The notes: generated by a model from the letters alone, not told the origin. A DNA stretch of 47,413 nt from Candidatus Peribacteria bacterium (GCA_031261265.1 JAISKI010000018.1:1-47413); one strand, 5' to 3'. Counted from the stretch's first letter, positions 1-10,700 are shown. A program made the numbers and translations.

Positions 1-50
1 TTTTAGATTTACACTTTTTGCATACTTTTTTACTCATCTTATAAAAAAAT

Positions 51-85
51 AGGAGATAAAGTAGTTATATACTACTAAATCTCCT
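51..85. terminator. bidirectional hairpin terminator
   Basis: Outer stem AGGAGAT/ATCTCCT and inner stem AGTAGT/ACTACT, separated by an AA/AA internal loop, enclose TATAT. A run of seven A lies on the left and a T-rich stretch on the right, so it could end transcripts from either side. The gene to the left is outside the window. Confidence 0.6.
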
Positions 86-111
86 TGTTTTAGCCACACA
101 AAAGTAACATT

Positions 112-548
112 ATGCCAAAAAATTCATTACTTCTAAAGTTATTCCATGATGAGCACTTTTACCGAAAATGGGACTTCTGCTTCTCCCATTTTTTGAGGGA
201 GTGACTATTCTTCATGAGCATGAAGAAATCTTTGTTAATCTTGCTTCAGAAGATCTCCCTCTAAAAAATGAATATGTCTTCCGATTGGAAGCTTTTAAAA
301 CATCTGGAGGGAATTTTAGGGTAGAAAAGCTTTCTTTAGAAATCTTAAAAGATAAAATTGATAAAGGGTATCAAGTAGTGATTCCAATAGAAAAAATCCC
401 TGGAAAATCCCATTTGATTAATCTTGTCTCTTATGATGAGCAAGGATGGAGTGCTTACGATAATAAACTCTGATCCCACCGCTATTCTTCAGAGGAATTA
501 GAAAGATATTTTCATCTGAATAATGGAAAGTATTGTATGTTGTGTTAG
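112..548 (+). CDS. unrecognised protein, frame broken by a possible -1 shift
   Basis: An ATG at 112 opens a frame beginning MPKNSLLLKLF that runs to about 195. The frame one base back then carries a plausible protein to the TAG at 546, with one in-frame TGA (Gly) at 471. The switch lies at a run of six T followed by G (189-195), read T TTT TTG, a classic -1 slippery heptamer. The second frame has no ATG before 168 and an upstream TAA at 105, so a single gene with a lost T or a programmed shift explains it best. The late segment HLINLVSYDEQGW followed by YDN resembles the histidine region of C39-like or papain-like peptidases, but no cysteine motif is evident. That assignment is weak. The alternative is one ordinary gene starting at 168. 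Confidence 0.4.
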
Positions 549-633
549 CAACTACATTATCTTTCCCTTGACAAACTGCTCAACAATAACTATAATACAA
601 AATATAACTTTTATCTTCTACTCTATTAGACAG

Positions 634-1407
634 ATGAAAAACTTAATCAGAAACATTGCTGTTGCTACAGCCCTTATTGCCACACCACTCGTAAGTCAGG
701 CACAAGAGAAAATCCAGCAGACGAAACAGCAGACCACTCAGAGTTTAGCAATGAATATGGATAAGCCGGCTTCCACAGCTAAGTCTACTACGACTAATAG
801 TGAGATAGCAGGGACCACTGCGGAAAGTGTGCTGAGTTCGATAGGAGTGAAGGGACTAAATGAAGATCAGATGAAGTTGTGGGAGAGCTTACGAGTAAAA
901 TTATGACATAATTTTCAGCCCTATACACAGGAGTTTTTAGAGCAGAATAAAGTAAGTTTTCAAGGGGAAGAGGGAATACAGAAGTTCGTTGCGTTAATAG
1001 ACGGAATACGGTCCTCCTTGACCGATAAATCACGAATAAATGCAGAAGGGAAAAACCGGTGAGAATTATATATGGAAGGGAAAAATGACGACCGAATAAA
1101 TGGGGTATTATTCGTTTATGAGTGATACCAAAATTGATTTATAGTATATGGAAAAAAGAAAGGACAAGAATATGATGCTCGTGGTGCTGAGGCTGATGCT
1201 CGTGGTGCTGAGGCTGAGAAGATTGGTATACAATCCTTTGTTAGAGTTTATCAAGCATATTTGGGAAATCCTAATGCACAGTGATTAAAAACGTTAAATG
1301 AAATGCTCAGAAAGATGCAACAGGGGAACCGAGATACTAACTCTATAAAGGATAAAGTACAAAAGGTGAACGATGATATTAGTAAACATCCTGATTGGGT
1401 GAAATAG
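634..1407 (+). CDS. secreted protein with signal peptide
   Basis: 257 aa in table 25, with TGA glycines at 904 and four later sites. It begins MKNLIRNIAVATALIATPLV and reaches a likely signal peptidase site after SQA, so it should be exported. The mature protein is hydrophilic, with a Gln/Thr/Ser-rich N-terminus, and carries a perfect tandem duplication of DARGAEA at about residues 181-194. The C-terminal part (from QSFVRVYQAYLG) looks helical. I recognise no family. The start at 634 is chosen because it opens the signal peptide; an ATG at 523 in the same frame only adds a Cys/Ile-rich stretch. A strong terminator follows at 1432. Confidence 0.75.
1174..1215 (+). repeat. 21-bp perfect tandem repeat, two copies
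   Basis: Two adjacent identical copies of a 21-bp unit, each encoding DARGAEA, lie in the secreted protein gene. The unit length keeps the frame, so copy number could change without breaking the protein. Confidence 0.85.
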
Positions 1408-1418
1408 TTAGCAAAAAA

Positions 1419-1446
1419 TTGCATTCTAAACAAATCGGAGTATACT
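1419..1446 (+). promoter_or_regulatory. promoter of the 1491 gene, overlapping a terminator
   Basis: TTGCAT (1419-1424), 16-bp spacer, TATACT (1441-1446). Predicted start of transcription is near 1453, leaving a leader of about 38 nt before ATG 1491. The -10 box lies inside the left arm and loop of the terminator hairpin at 1432-1469. Confidence 0.55.
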
Positions 1447-1476
1447 TATACTAAGGTATATTCCGATTTTGTTTTT
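1432..1476 (+). terminator. strong terminator of the secreted protein gene
   Basis: A 14-bp stem with one G-U pair (1432-1445 with 1456-1469), beginning AAATCGGA on the left and ending TCCGATTT on the right, is followed by a T-rich tail. Confidence 0.8.
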
Positions 1477-1490
1477 CTAAAAAACATAAG

Positions 1491-3710
1491 ATGAACGAAA
1501 CGTTTTATCAATCAGCTGATATCAAAGAACAAAAGAATAACGGTGGTGTTAGTCCAGAGCCTTCTATTGACCAAAAATATACCAATGATCCAAAATATTT
1601 TGCAAATCATTCTCATCTCTCAAAAAAAGTAGACGACTATTTTTCTAATGCAAAAAGTCCAGCAATGTCTGGGAAAGGAGAGGAGTTTTGGCAGAGACTC
1701 AATCCTGTATCTAATTTGCAAGGACTTGCAAAAATGCAAGCAGAGAAGAAAAACAAAGAGAAAAAACAAAGTTTAGTAGAAGCGTTAACTAGAGAAAATA
1801 TTACCCAAGAAGAATTTGATAAAATACTCTTGGATTATTTTGAACAAGGAATCATCTCCCAAGAACAAAAAGTTGAAGTAAAGGAAGGTGTATGAGTTGA
1901 CATTAAGGATAATTTTATAAGAATTGAGATAAAAGAAGATGTTGCAGAAACAAAGGTTAATGTTGCAGAAACAAAGGTTAATGTTGCAGATACTAAAGAA
2001 AAAACCTCTAATGAAATTTTACAATTGGAAAATGCCTATCAAGAGTATCAAAAACTTGCAAAAGCACATCCTCAATTGGAAGTAAAACCCAATAGTGAGG
2101 CTTTCAATCAAGAAAAACAACGCTTACAATCAGACCCAAAGCGAGAAAACCTTGCTATATGGACCCCCGAACAACAAGAAACATATATTATTGTGAGTGC
2201 CGCAAATAATCTCTTAAAGACTGACACTACTATTTCAAATGAAGAAAAAAAAGACTTCTTATCAAGTTTTGGGAAATTGGAAAGAATGCTCATCAACGAA
2301 GCAGGAGGAAAGCCAGAAACTCAGCATTCTTTTTCTGCTGAAAAATTCTCCGATACGGCGGGAATCATCTTTGATAAAAATGTGGGAAATCCTGCTTTGC
2401 TCGCTGACTTTGAGAAAGCTACCACTTCTTCAAATTCAAAATATACCGAACTCCTTGGAGATAAAGAGAAAATGAGTTTGGAAGAATTAGATACTCAATA
2501 TGGAAAATTCACTCTCAAAGCTCATGAAACCTATACAACTCTTCTGAAAAAAGCTGAACAGTCCAGAACACCAGAGGAAGTTCAACGATTGGAACAATAC
2601 AAAAATCATCTCTTGGACATCAAATCATTAGTTGATACACCTACCAAAACCACAATGGAACAGCTGAACCTTCTCTGACCTGTAATCGGAATGTCTAGCT
2701 ATCTCAATTTGCCAGCGGGAGAAAATTTTGCTCTGAATGCGAGTAAGGACATCAAATTTGAAGGCGACTACATCACGATGACGGGTATCGTCAAAGGAAA
2801 ATCCTTCACAATGAGAACCAATCGTAATGCTACTGCGAAACTGGAAACAAGTGATTTTTTAGCTGATGCTAATCCTGAAACTCCCAATGCTACCGCTTTT
2901 ACTGTGGGAAGCAATAATTTTCAAAAGACACCGTATGATATGCCAAATACGAAGGTTTGGGACACTATCAAATCCACTCAGCAAACTTTACGAGCAAAAG
3001 AAATGGAGAAAGAAAAACCTGATTTGAAACAATATCAAATCGACCTTCAACAGCGTTTACACGAAGAAATTCAAAAACTCTACAACGAAAATGATAGAAA
3101 AGAATTGGTACAAATTCGTATGGAAAGGCAGGTGGAAAAAGAGGTATTGAACCAAGAATTTTTTGCTGGTTTCAGTACCTTGATGGAACTTACTGCTCGA
3201 CCTCCTTCCTTTCTGGATAAGGCAACCGCTTCTCCCCAAGTTCTCAACTTTTTCCGTAAGTTTGACCAATTTCAAGAGGATGCTTCGATTGACCAACTGA
3301 AAATGCGAAGGCAGTGTATGAATGAACTCATTCCCATGTTAGTTGCTAAAAAACACCCTGAACAGTCTTCTACCAACAAGAATGCTTGCAAACTCTTTGC
3401 TCACATTGATCCCGATATGATCAACAATACCAAAGATATGCTGAAAGGAAATGTTGAGAAGACTCCAAATCTTTTTGAGGGTGTTTTTTCGATGATACTC
3501 CCCTTAGAGACTGAAAATGCAAACACTGAATATTCTTCCTCTACTACGAGAGCGAAACTGGTTGATTTACAGCAAGCCTTGAAAGATAAAGATGGGAAAA
3601 AAGGAACAGATGAATACAAGATATTGGGACAATGGTATAAGGAAAAGTATGTAGACGATGATTTGGGTAGTTCTTATGATGAGGCTAGTAAAGAAGGTGG
3701 TAATGAATAA
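1491..3710 (+). CDS. 739-aa hypothetical protein
   Basis: One gene in table 25, with TGA glycines at 1893 and 2676. Standard-code reading splits it into three pieces in the same frame. No signal peptide or membrane segment is visible. It is hydrophilic and charged, with many Lys/Glu/Gln and likely long helices, notably the repeat VAETKVN twice followed by VADTKEK near residues 151-170 (heptad-like), and a middle region from about residue 395 (YLNLPAGENFAL, then DYITMTGIVKGKSFTM) that looks like beta strands. The composition recalls large unknown proteins of this clade, such as the 1567-aa one at 21787-26490, but I see no alignable motif. Function unknown. Confidence 0.8.
1941..2000 (+). repeat. 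21-bp tandem repeat, about 2.9 copies
   Basis: The unit beginning GTTGCAGAAACAAAGG occurs twice exactly (1941-1961, 1962-1982) and once degenerate (from 1983). It encodes VAETKVN, VAETKVN, VADTKEK, a heptad suited to a coiled coil. Confidence 0.8.
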
Positions 3711-3848
3711 TAGAGATTTTTTTATTTGATGATAGATCCCACGGAAATTGCAAGAAAAATAACTTTGGAATTCTCTTGAAATAAGCCTCCATTTGATTAT
3801 TAGATAAATAACCAATAATATTGTTGGGAAAATAAAAACTTTAGAATT

Positions 3849-4007
3849 ATGGCACATCACAAAACAACGAATGGAAGTTATCCTGGGAAAAGGGATAAAC
3901 ACGAAAAACCAGATTGGACATCTGAAAAAAAACGAAAAGATTCGGGTTGGGATGGAAAATCCGGTCGCCCTACCCATCCCAGTAGTTCCAGCAAAAGAAA
4001 AAAGTAA
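3849..4007 (+). CDS. small basic protein, 52 aa
   Basis: ATG 3849 to TAA 4005. The product begins MAHHKTTNGSYPGKRDKHEK and ends in a Ser/Lys tail (SSSSKRKK); nearly every third residue is charged, with no hydrophobic core. It is probably disordered and could bind nucleic acid or anions, which is inference from composition only. A clean hairpin terminator 18 nt downstream and an AT-rich leader support a real transcription unit. A longer overlapping frame starting at 3871 belongs to the next gene, whose better start is 4078. Confidence 0.6.
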   Translation: MAHHKTTNGSYPGKRDKHEKPDWTSEKKRKDSGWDGKSGRPTHPSSSSKRKK

Positions 4008-4024
4008 TACTTGCTTTTGTTATG

Positions 4025-4062
4025 AAGATTGCTATCTTGATTTGGTAGCAATCTTTCTTAAT
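4025..4062 (+). terminator. hairpin terminator
   Basis: Perfect 10-bp stem AAGATTGCTA/TAGCAATCTT (4025-4034 with 4046-4055), 11-nt loop, then a T-rich tail. It separates the small basic protein gene from the protease gene. Confidence 0.75.
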
Positions 4063-4077
4063 TTTACAGTAAAAATT

Positions 4078-5013
4078 ATGCACCTCTATATCAAAACTCC
4101 ACTTTACGAAAATAACAAATATGTTCCTCACCTCCTAGAACATTGCGTTTTATTCTCTGCAGATAGAGAAGAACTGTTTTCATATTTCGTTGACATTGAA
4201 GCTTATACTGCTTATGGTCATACTTGTTTCGAATTTAGTAAACCTTTGGTAATTGCAAATATAGTCGATAAAATTAGAAAACCCATTTCTAAAGAATCTT
4301 ATCTATTCCAAAAAAAAGTTATTGCAAACGAAATAAAAGAGATTTCAAACGACAAGAAATGGCGAGAGAAAGCATATCAATATTTGATAAAAAATCCTGA
4401 AATTCGTACGAATAATATTCCCAAAGGAGTATCTTTAGCCACCTTACATGACTATCAACAACTACGATATCAAGAAAAAAATATGATTTTTGTTTGAGAT
4501 GATGATACCATAGATCTTACATTTTGAAAAGCAAAATCTCTAAAAAAACTCACAGGGAAGCGAGACAAAAAAGGTATACAATTTTTATCATTTACGTATC
4601 AAAAAGAGACGGAGGATTTACTCTTTTGTAAGTATAAAAGTGCTTCTGATATTCTGTTTTTAGATTTTTTTGAAGGATTGATTACGGACTTCCTTTTCTT
4701 AAAAACTACACAAAATAAAGAGTTTTTTGCTGATACAATTTCTCTCACTATAAGTGATGAAATTTTTTGTCTATCTTCATACGATACAAACTATCCTAAA
4801 GAAATTGATTCAGATTTCTTTGATTTTTATAAACAACGTCATTTAAAAAAAATCTCTTATAACCAATTAAGAGGATTTTTGCCAGAAATTGCTCTTTACA
4901 CGGGAGAATATGCAACCATCTCAGAACATCAAAATTTTATTCAAACGATAACCTATGCAGATATTCAATCGATTTTAGATACTATTTCCACACAATGAAG
5001 CTCCGTCTCATAG
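4078..5013 (+). CDS. short M16-like zinc metallopeptidase
   Basis: 311 aa in table 25, with TGA glycines at 4495, 4522 and 4996. HLLEH at residues 18-22 is the HxxEH zinc motif of inverzincins (M16, pitrilysin/insulinase family). It is followed by DIEAYTAYGHTCFEFS, the usual strand after the motif (typically NAxT...T.Y), and by VIANEIKEI around residue 85, which supplies the distal Glu. Usual M16 domains are about 200-220 aa and occur in pairs; here a second half without the motif makes a protein much shorter than the 400-plus aa typical of bacterial members. No signal peptide. The stop overlaps the next gene by 19 bp, so the two are translationally linked. Start 4078 follows the terminator at 4025; a start at 3871 would run through it. 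Confidence 0.7.
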
Positions 5014-5645
5014 AACCCCAGCGATGATACCACTTCCTCTTGGAAGCCATGAAACTCGCTCAAAACCACCCACGAATTGCCACCTTTGCCCCTATCGGAG
5101 CCGATATTTTTCTCGTCATTTACCCTATTTTCCTCATTGTCCTCTACCTCAGAGGAATCATAAAAAAACAACTCACCGACAAACAAGGAGCAATTTTCAT
5201 CTTTCTTTCTTGCCTTATCAGTGTCATCACTAATATTTTTCTCCAACACTTTTTCAGCAAAGGTAGACCTCACCTAGAAATCCTTGATGACACTATCGCA
5301 GAAACACTCCTCGATAACCTACTTCCAACTAGCTCTTTCCCTTCTGATCACGCTGTAGTCGGGATGTCTATCGCCATCGCAACCCTTATTCGATGACATA
5401 AAACAAAGAATAAAAGGCTGATTTATTTCGCTTATTTTCTCATTATTGTTGCTATTGTGATGTCAGTTTGTAGAGTGATTACTGCGGTGCACCGACCAAG
5501 TGATATTCTCGGTGGGTTCGTTTTAGCAATGTTTATCCCTCTTCTCCTCGCTTTCCCACCTATTTTTTCTCTTTTCAAAACCTACCTTATTTCTCCCTTA
5601 GTGAGATTTCAGGAAAGAATCTTCAGTTGGTTTCAAAAGAAGTAA
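4995..5645 (+). CDS. PAP2-family membrane phosphatase
   Basis: 216 aa in table 25, with TGA glycines at 5025 and 5394. PAP2 motifs in order: FSKGRPH (a version of motif 1), SFPSDHA (motif 2) and CRVITAVHRPSDILGG (motif 3, R-x5-H-x3-D), with several membrane helices between. Family members dephosphorylate lipid phosphates such as undecaprenyl diphosphate or phosphatidic acid at the membrane. Motif 1 lacks the usual Lys-x6-Arg-Pro spacing. Start at 4995 lies inside the end of the protease gene, giving a 19-bp overlap; a later ATG at 5040 would lose the N-terminal part before the first helix. Confidence 0.85.
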
Positions 5646-5646
5646 A

Positions 5647-5672
5647 AAGAACTGGCATAACCAGTTCTTAAG
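5647..5672. terminator. hairpin between convergent genes
   Basis: Perfect 9-bp stem AAGAACTGG/CCAGTTCTT with loop CATAA. It lies between the PAP2 gene (+) and the small membrane protein gene (-) and could serve both, although the flanking T runs are short. Confidence 0.6.
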
Positions 5673-5676
5673 TAAT

Positions 5677-5886
5677 TTACCAAAGAGTAAGAGGATTCAT
5701 ATCAATCCCACCATAAATCCCCGTGTTTAACACATCGCCAGGCATTCCAGACGAATCGTCCTCATCATCCTTATTTTCTTTTTCTCCATCATCGCTTCCA
5801 TTAAATAATGCCCATAAAACGAAACCAACAATCACAAAGAGAAGAAGGATAACAAGAATCGCACCAATTACAGCAACAATTTTCAT
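5677..5886 (-). CDS. single-span small membrane protein, 69 aa
   Basis: The N-terminus MKIVAVIGAILVILLLFVIV starts one long transmembrane helix, followed by an acidic stretch (GSDDGEKENKDDEDDSS) and a Gly/Asn/Pro-rich tail. The helix could be an uncleaved anchor with the acidic tail outside. No family recognised. It has a near-consensus promoter upstream (TTGACA, 17 bp, TATACT) of the AT-spacer class shared with four other genes in this window, including another small membrane protein at 36321. Confidence 0.7.
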   Translation of the reverse strand: MKIVAVIGAILVILLLFVIVGFVLWALFNGSDDGEKENKDDEDDSSGMPGDVLNTGIYGGIDMNPLTLW

Positions 5887-5914
5887 TTTTTTTATTTTTA
5901 TTAATTATATGGAG

Positions 5915-5943
5915 AGTATATACAAAAGATATATATATGTCAA
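5915..5943 (-). promoter_or_regulatory. promoter, AT-spacer class (1)
   Basis: On the minus strand, TTGACA (5938-5943), a 17-bp spacer that starts TATATATATC, and TATACT (5915-5920), about 29 bp before the ATG. The -35 is a perfect match to the sigma-70 consensus. Confidence 0.8.
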
Positions 5944-6016
5944 TAGATAAAATCAGCATAAATATGCCAAAGTCCTAAAGCCTTGAAAACTCCCTAGAAA
6001 TTTTTATACTAAAATC

Positions 6017-6049
6017 AATCCTCTGTAATCTTTTTTAATCCTCTGTAAT
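6017..6049 (+). repeat. short direct repeat before ung
   Basis: AATCCTCTGTAAT occurs at 6017-6029 and again at 6037-6049 (20-bp period), just upstream of the ung start. It may be an operator or simple slippage; nothing else distinguishes these. Confidence 0.6.
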
Positions 6050-6056
6050 TCTAATA

Positions 6057-6740
6057 ATGATAGATCTCAATTCCATTCAAATAGAAACTTCACGAAAAGA
6101 CGCTCTCGCCGATGAATTTCAAAAACCCTATTTCGCAGAAATTAAAGCATTTCTACAGAAAGAAAAAGCTGAAGGAAAAACCATCTTTCCTGCGGGGAAT
6201 AACATCTTCAATGCCTTCAATTCCACTCCGCTCAATGAAGTAAAAGTCGTTATCCTCGGGCAAGATCCCTATCATTGAACTTGAGAGGCTCACGGACTGT
6301 GTTTCTCCGTCCAAGATGGGATCAGAATTCCTCCCTCTCTACAAAATATCTATAAAGAACTTCGTGATGATGTCGGCATAGAAATCCCCAAAACCTGAAA
6401 TCTGACCCCATGGACGAAACAGGGAATCTTCCTTTTGAATGCTACCTTAACCGTTAGAAAAGACCAAGCCAACTCCCATAAAGACATTTGATGGCAAACC
6501 TTCACCGATGCAGTAATCAAAAAGCTCTCCGATGAAAAAGAACATCTTGTCTTCATTCTCCGAGGGGCTTTTGCTCAACAAAAAGATCTGCTCATTGACA
6601 GAAGCAAACACCTGATCATTAAATCACCTCATCCTTCACCTTTTTCTGCTGATAGAGGATTTTTTGGGAGTAAACCCTTTTCCCAGACGAATGCTTGGCT
6701 AAAAGAAAAAGGGTTGGAAGAAATCAACTGGCAAATTTAA
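6057..6740 (+). CDS. ung: uracil-DNA glycosylase
   Basis: 227 aa in table 25, typical for family 1 UDG. It removes uracil from DNA. The water-activating loop reads GQDPYH-G-T-G-EAHGL, where both spaced glycines are TGA codons (6276 and 6282), exactly where the family has GQDPYHGPGQAHGL; the catalytic Asp is in GQDPYH. The DNA-binding loop is [15 protein letters not shown] (family HPSPLS) and the catalytic His is in HPSP. The middle segment [18 protein letters not shown] matches the uracil-recognition region (LLLN). Further TGA glycines are at 6396 and 6486. The EEP gene follows 17 nt downstream, so both may be co-transcribed. Confidence 0.97.
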
Positions 6741-6757
6741 TCTATTCATTATATAGT

Positions 6758-7759
6758 ATGACAATATTCATTGTTCTCGCTCTAGGAATGGGGCTATCCA
6801 CTCGACTCTATTTTTTTCGTGAAAGCTTTCTCGCAGAATTAGCCATCAGCTTTTTACCCTATTTTGCCACAGGATTCTCAATAGTAGCAATCATAACAGT
6901 AGTACTTTTCCTCCTACGAAGACATAAAAAGCCCAGAACGACCAGAAGAAAAATAGAAACATCTTTTCTTGCTGGTTTCTTCCTACGAAGTACAGCATTG
7001 GGAATGTTATATGGATCAGAATTCTTTAATTTTTATGCCTTGAGGGAGAATCCCGTTCCTGCCAGCTCAGGATTAAACATCTATTACGCAAATATTCTCT
7101 ATACCAATGAGGATTACACAAGTTTGGAAAAACAGATCGAAAAAGCTGATCCTGATGTGGTAGTATTGGTAGAGTTTTCTACCGATCACGCGAATGCAAT
7201 GCAGGACTTCTTCCAAGAGAGATTTCCCTATATGAACGGCGTTTCTCGATCGAGTCTTGTGGCAGGGAATATGGTCTTTAGTAAATATCCTCTTACCGAT
7301 ATGCTCAAAAACCATCCTTACAAATCTGGGAGACGAAGAGCAAACTATGTCGCGATTACCTATGAAGGAGAAGAATATTATTTTTATGTAGTACACACTT
7401 CCGCCCCCGTCTCCGAATACAATTTCCAAATGAGAAACCAACAGTTAAAAAAGCTGAAAGAGGACATCTTATCCCAAGCTCAAGAGAGACCCGATAACGC
7501 AAAAGTCATTGTACTCGGAGATTTCAACCTCTCCCCCTGGTCAGCCTTTTATGAGAAGTTTTTACAAGGAATAGAAGACAGGTTGATCAATGTTTTTCAG
7601 GGGGAAAAACCCGTTTCTACCCGAAGCTTATGGGATCAAAAAATCCTGAACGTCCACATTGATCAGGTATTCACTTCACCATCAGTGAGGTCTTCCAATA
7701 TCGTTGTAAGCGATTTACCAGGATCCGATCATAATGGGATTACCCTCACGATACAGTAG
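6758..7759 (+). CDS. membrane-anchored EEP-family hydrolase
   Basis: 333 aa with no in-frame TGA. Two or three hydrophobic helices at the N-terminus (TIFIVLALGMGL; FLPYFATGFSIVAIITVVLF) are followed by an endonuclease/exonuclease/phosphatase domain: VVVLVEFS carries the metal-binding Glu, VIVLGDFNLSPWS is the GDxN motif, and LPGSDHNGI the C-terminal SDH motif. The layout resembles bacterial membrane-bound EEP proteins whose catalytic domain faces outside; substrate (nucleic acid, lipid or sugar phosphate) cannot be told. Start at ATG 6758 clears the ung stop; a TTG at 6695 in the same frame would add a basic segment (KRKRVGR) and overlap ung, and remains possible. Confidence 0.85.
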   Translation: MTIFIVLALGMGLSTRLYFFRESFLAELAISFLPYFATGFSIVAIITVVLFLLRRHKKPRTTRRKIETSFLAGFFLRSTALGMLYGSEFFNFYALRENPVPASSGLNIYYANILYTNEDYTSLEKQIEKADPDVVVLVEFSTDHANAMQDFFQERFPYMNGVSRSSLVAGNMVFSKYPLTDMLKNHPYKSGRRRANYVAITYEGEEYYFYVVHTSAPVSEYNFQMRNQQLKKLKEDILSQAQERPDNAKVIVLGDFNLSPWSAFYEKFLQGIEDRLINVFQGEKPVSTRSLWDQKILNVHIDQVFTSPSVRSSNIVVSDLPGSDHNGITLTIQ

Positions 7760-7789
7760 TAAACCAATATTCCGCATTAGATGCGACTT

Positions 7790-10700
7790 TTAGATTAATT
7801 CAAACAACATCACCTGACTAGAATTTGTCACACTCGTCATCAAGATATTTTGCAACATCTGCTGTCCTTGATTTTGTATCTGAGTATTGCTACTAGAAAA
7901 CGCTTGGAAGAGATTTAAATACTGAATAAGTACCGTTCTTTCGTTCTGAGTAAGCTCTGCTACTCCAGCAGGATTTTTTTGTGATACTTGTACCGCCACA
8001 CTTGCTACTTTCTGAGGATCAATTTCTAACCCATAAATAGAAGCGATTTCTTCGAATCCTGCTCCTGCCATAATTCTCTGGAGAAAGACATTAGCAATCT
8101 GATTAAAGAGGGTATTAGATTCCTCTGGGAAATACCTGATACCGATAAGCTTTGCTCTAGTCAAAACGATTTCTTCTGGAGTAGTTGCTCCGAAAGCTAC
8201 ACTAATATCTGCGTCACTCAGATTAAAGGCATAATATGCACCCACATTATTCGTACTGATCAATTTGAGATAGCCAAGTTGGGACATTTTCACCAAGGTT
8301 GTGAGAGTCCCGTCTTCTTCAATGGTTCCGCTCACAGCATTCAGCTTTGCAAAGAATCTATGAAAGAGAGTCTCATTTCCTTCACCCATTCCTACAGTTC
8401 CAATATTAGGATCAATAACAAGGTATTTCGTATGATCATTCTTTAGTCTATGATAAGTTTTACAAATATTTCCATCAGAGGCTTTTACTCGGAAGTTCGT
8501 CAAAAGTCCATCTCCCTGCAAATTCCATTGATTCTCGAGAAAGTATTGTAAATACGTCCCTGCAATCACGATTCCATCTTCATTGGCTCTGTCTTTTAGA
8601 GCAGTGATGATAGGATTATATTGTGGAAACTGAAGATCAAAGACATCCTTCGCCGTGTAAATACTACTCTTAGTTTTTGTTTCCAGCTGATCAGTAAACT
8701 GTGTTGAAGTTCCCATATTCCCCTTATATCGGACAAATGGTCCATTCGCACCTTGTGAACTGATCCTGAAAAAATTCAAAACAAGCTGAGTTAAAATCCC
8801 GAGAGCGAGTACTGCGAAAGATAAAGTAAGCAGTATTGATCTATGCTTAGATTTTTGGTTTTCTGTTCGAACCACATTCCCAAACGCAAGCAAGGTAATC
8901 GCTGTTCGTGAGATCAATACCGTGCCATACCAGAGAATTGCACTTCCAATTACCCACCAGATTCCCCATCAGAGCAGGGTAGTGCAACTAAGGGCAATCA
9001 GATTTTTATCTTTTTTCACTAAAGCATAAGGCAAACTCACCATCAGCAGAATAAACATGAGAATCCAAACAAATCCGATATCCGTGTAATAAGAACTCAG
9101 ATTTTGGAGAGATCGATTAAACGCAATATTCACAGGCACAATATATCTGTAAGGAATCGCCAGCATGCTTGCATCAGATTTAATACTATGAGCTTGATAA
9201 TACTGTTTCAAAGCAACAATATAATCTCTATATTCCTGAGAATTAACCGCCGTAAAAACACCACCTGTATTCGCATCAAAAGCATCTAATGCAGTTTTGA
9301 GCAATTCTGCTCCAGAGGAAGCATAGTTCGTGATCTCATTTGCATACACCTCTTTCAACGTCTGCACCTCGAAATTATCAATTGCCTCACTATATTTACA
9401 GAGCACTTTTGCATCAGTATTGGTTCAATAACAATCCTCTGAACTTGGGAAGAAAAGTTTTGCTAAAGCATAGGTCCCATTCCCAGGATGAAACTCTTTC
9501 CATCCAAATCCGATATACCTTCCAAAATCTTCCACGAGTCCACCTCCTTTTACTTCTTGCAATCCTTCCGCCAATTCTTCTTCGCTCCAGTCATAATTCA
9601 TTCCCAAACAGTTTTCTGCTGACTGTTGACTATCCTCCCAAGAAAGAGAAGCCAAGGCTGTCGTATCTATTTGATCTTGCTCTGCTAAATTCACCTCACC
9701 TTCCACTTGTGTAAATAGCCCTTTTACCACAGCTTTTGGACTGAAACTATTCGTAGAGAGTTGTTGAACCGTGAGCCACGGAACTCTAAAAATAACCAAC
9801 GGTACTAAAAAGCTGACTCCCAAGAGAAGTAAATAACCAATGGACGTACCCAACTTTTTCTTTTTCCAGAGAGCTAATCCCACTCCAATTACCGTTAAGA
9901 GTACTCCAATAATAATGAGCCATTTCGCTTCCCCCTGAGTAATCATAAAACTTGAAGTCAAAATATCCATATATCTCAAAACTCCTGTTAATCCTAACCC
10001 CACTCCTACAGCACTTCGTGGAGAAATCCACAACCCAATCAAGAAAATTCCAAACAATGCCAAATCTACAAACGCAGTGGATTTTGCTAAGGTCGCAAAA
10101 GCAAAGAAGACTCCAGCGATAATAAGATATTTCCAAATCTCTTTTTTGTGAGTATCTTTGTGTTGCACGATTCCTAAAAAGATCATTCCCGCTAATAGAG
10201 CCAAAAGCGATAATGCCATCACTCCAAGATCGGTTTTATTATCCACCATCACCAGAAACGCTCCCATTCCACTGGTTAACCATAAAAGTATCGTACTTCG
10301 CCCTATCACCAATCAACAATGTTCTTCCTCATCTTCCTTTTTCCTAAAGAGCTCTGTGACCTGATAGACTAATCCGATTCCTAGTATTAAGGTCAATAGT
10401 CCACTCAAAAAATTCATAGAAACCGCTATCGTATCAGGAGAAAGTCCGAGTAATCCATTAGTACTTCCTGTCAGCGAAAAGAAAAACGTGATAAGCATGT
10501 GCCACATTCCTGGCATCGTAGATCCAGCGGTATTCCCTCGATAAATTCCCGCATTTTCTGCCAAAATTTTTGGAGTATACATATATTCATGATTCGCATC
10601 CCAAGCAGTGGAGTAGGGGATGAAAGAATTCTGGAATCCATAATACCAATACACCAAAGAAATCAGAATCAACGCTCCAATCGCAATCATTCGCCCTTTA

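Noticed and set aside
3871..4077. Protease start at 3871
   Set aside because: This would run through the small basic protein gene in another frame and through a strong terminator; 4078 starts just after it.
5723..5950. 75-aa frame on the plus strand
   Set aside because: Antisense to the small membrane protein, which has its own near-consensus promoter and clear anchor helix.
6695..6757. TTG start of the EEP gene overlapping ung
   Set aside because: ATG 6758 directly follows the ung stop and needs no rare start; the longer form is kept only as a possibility.
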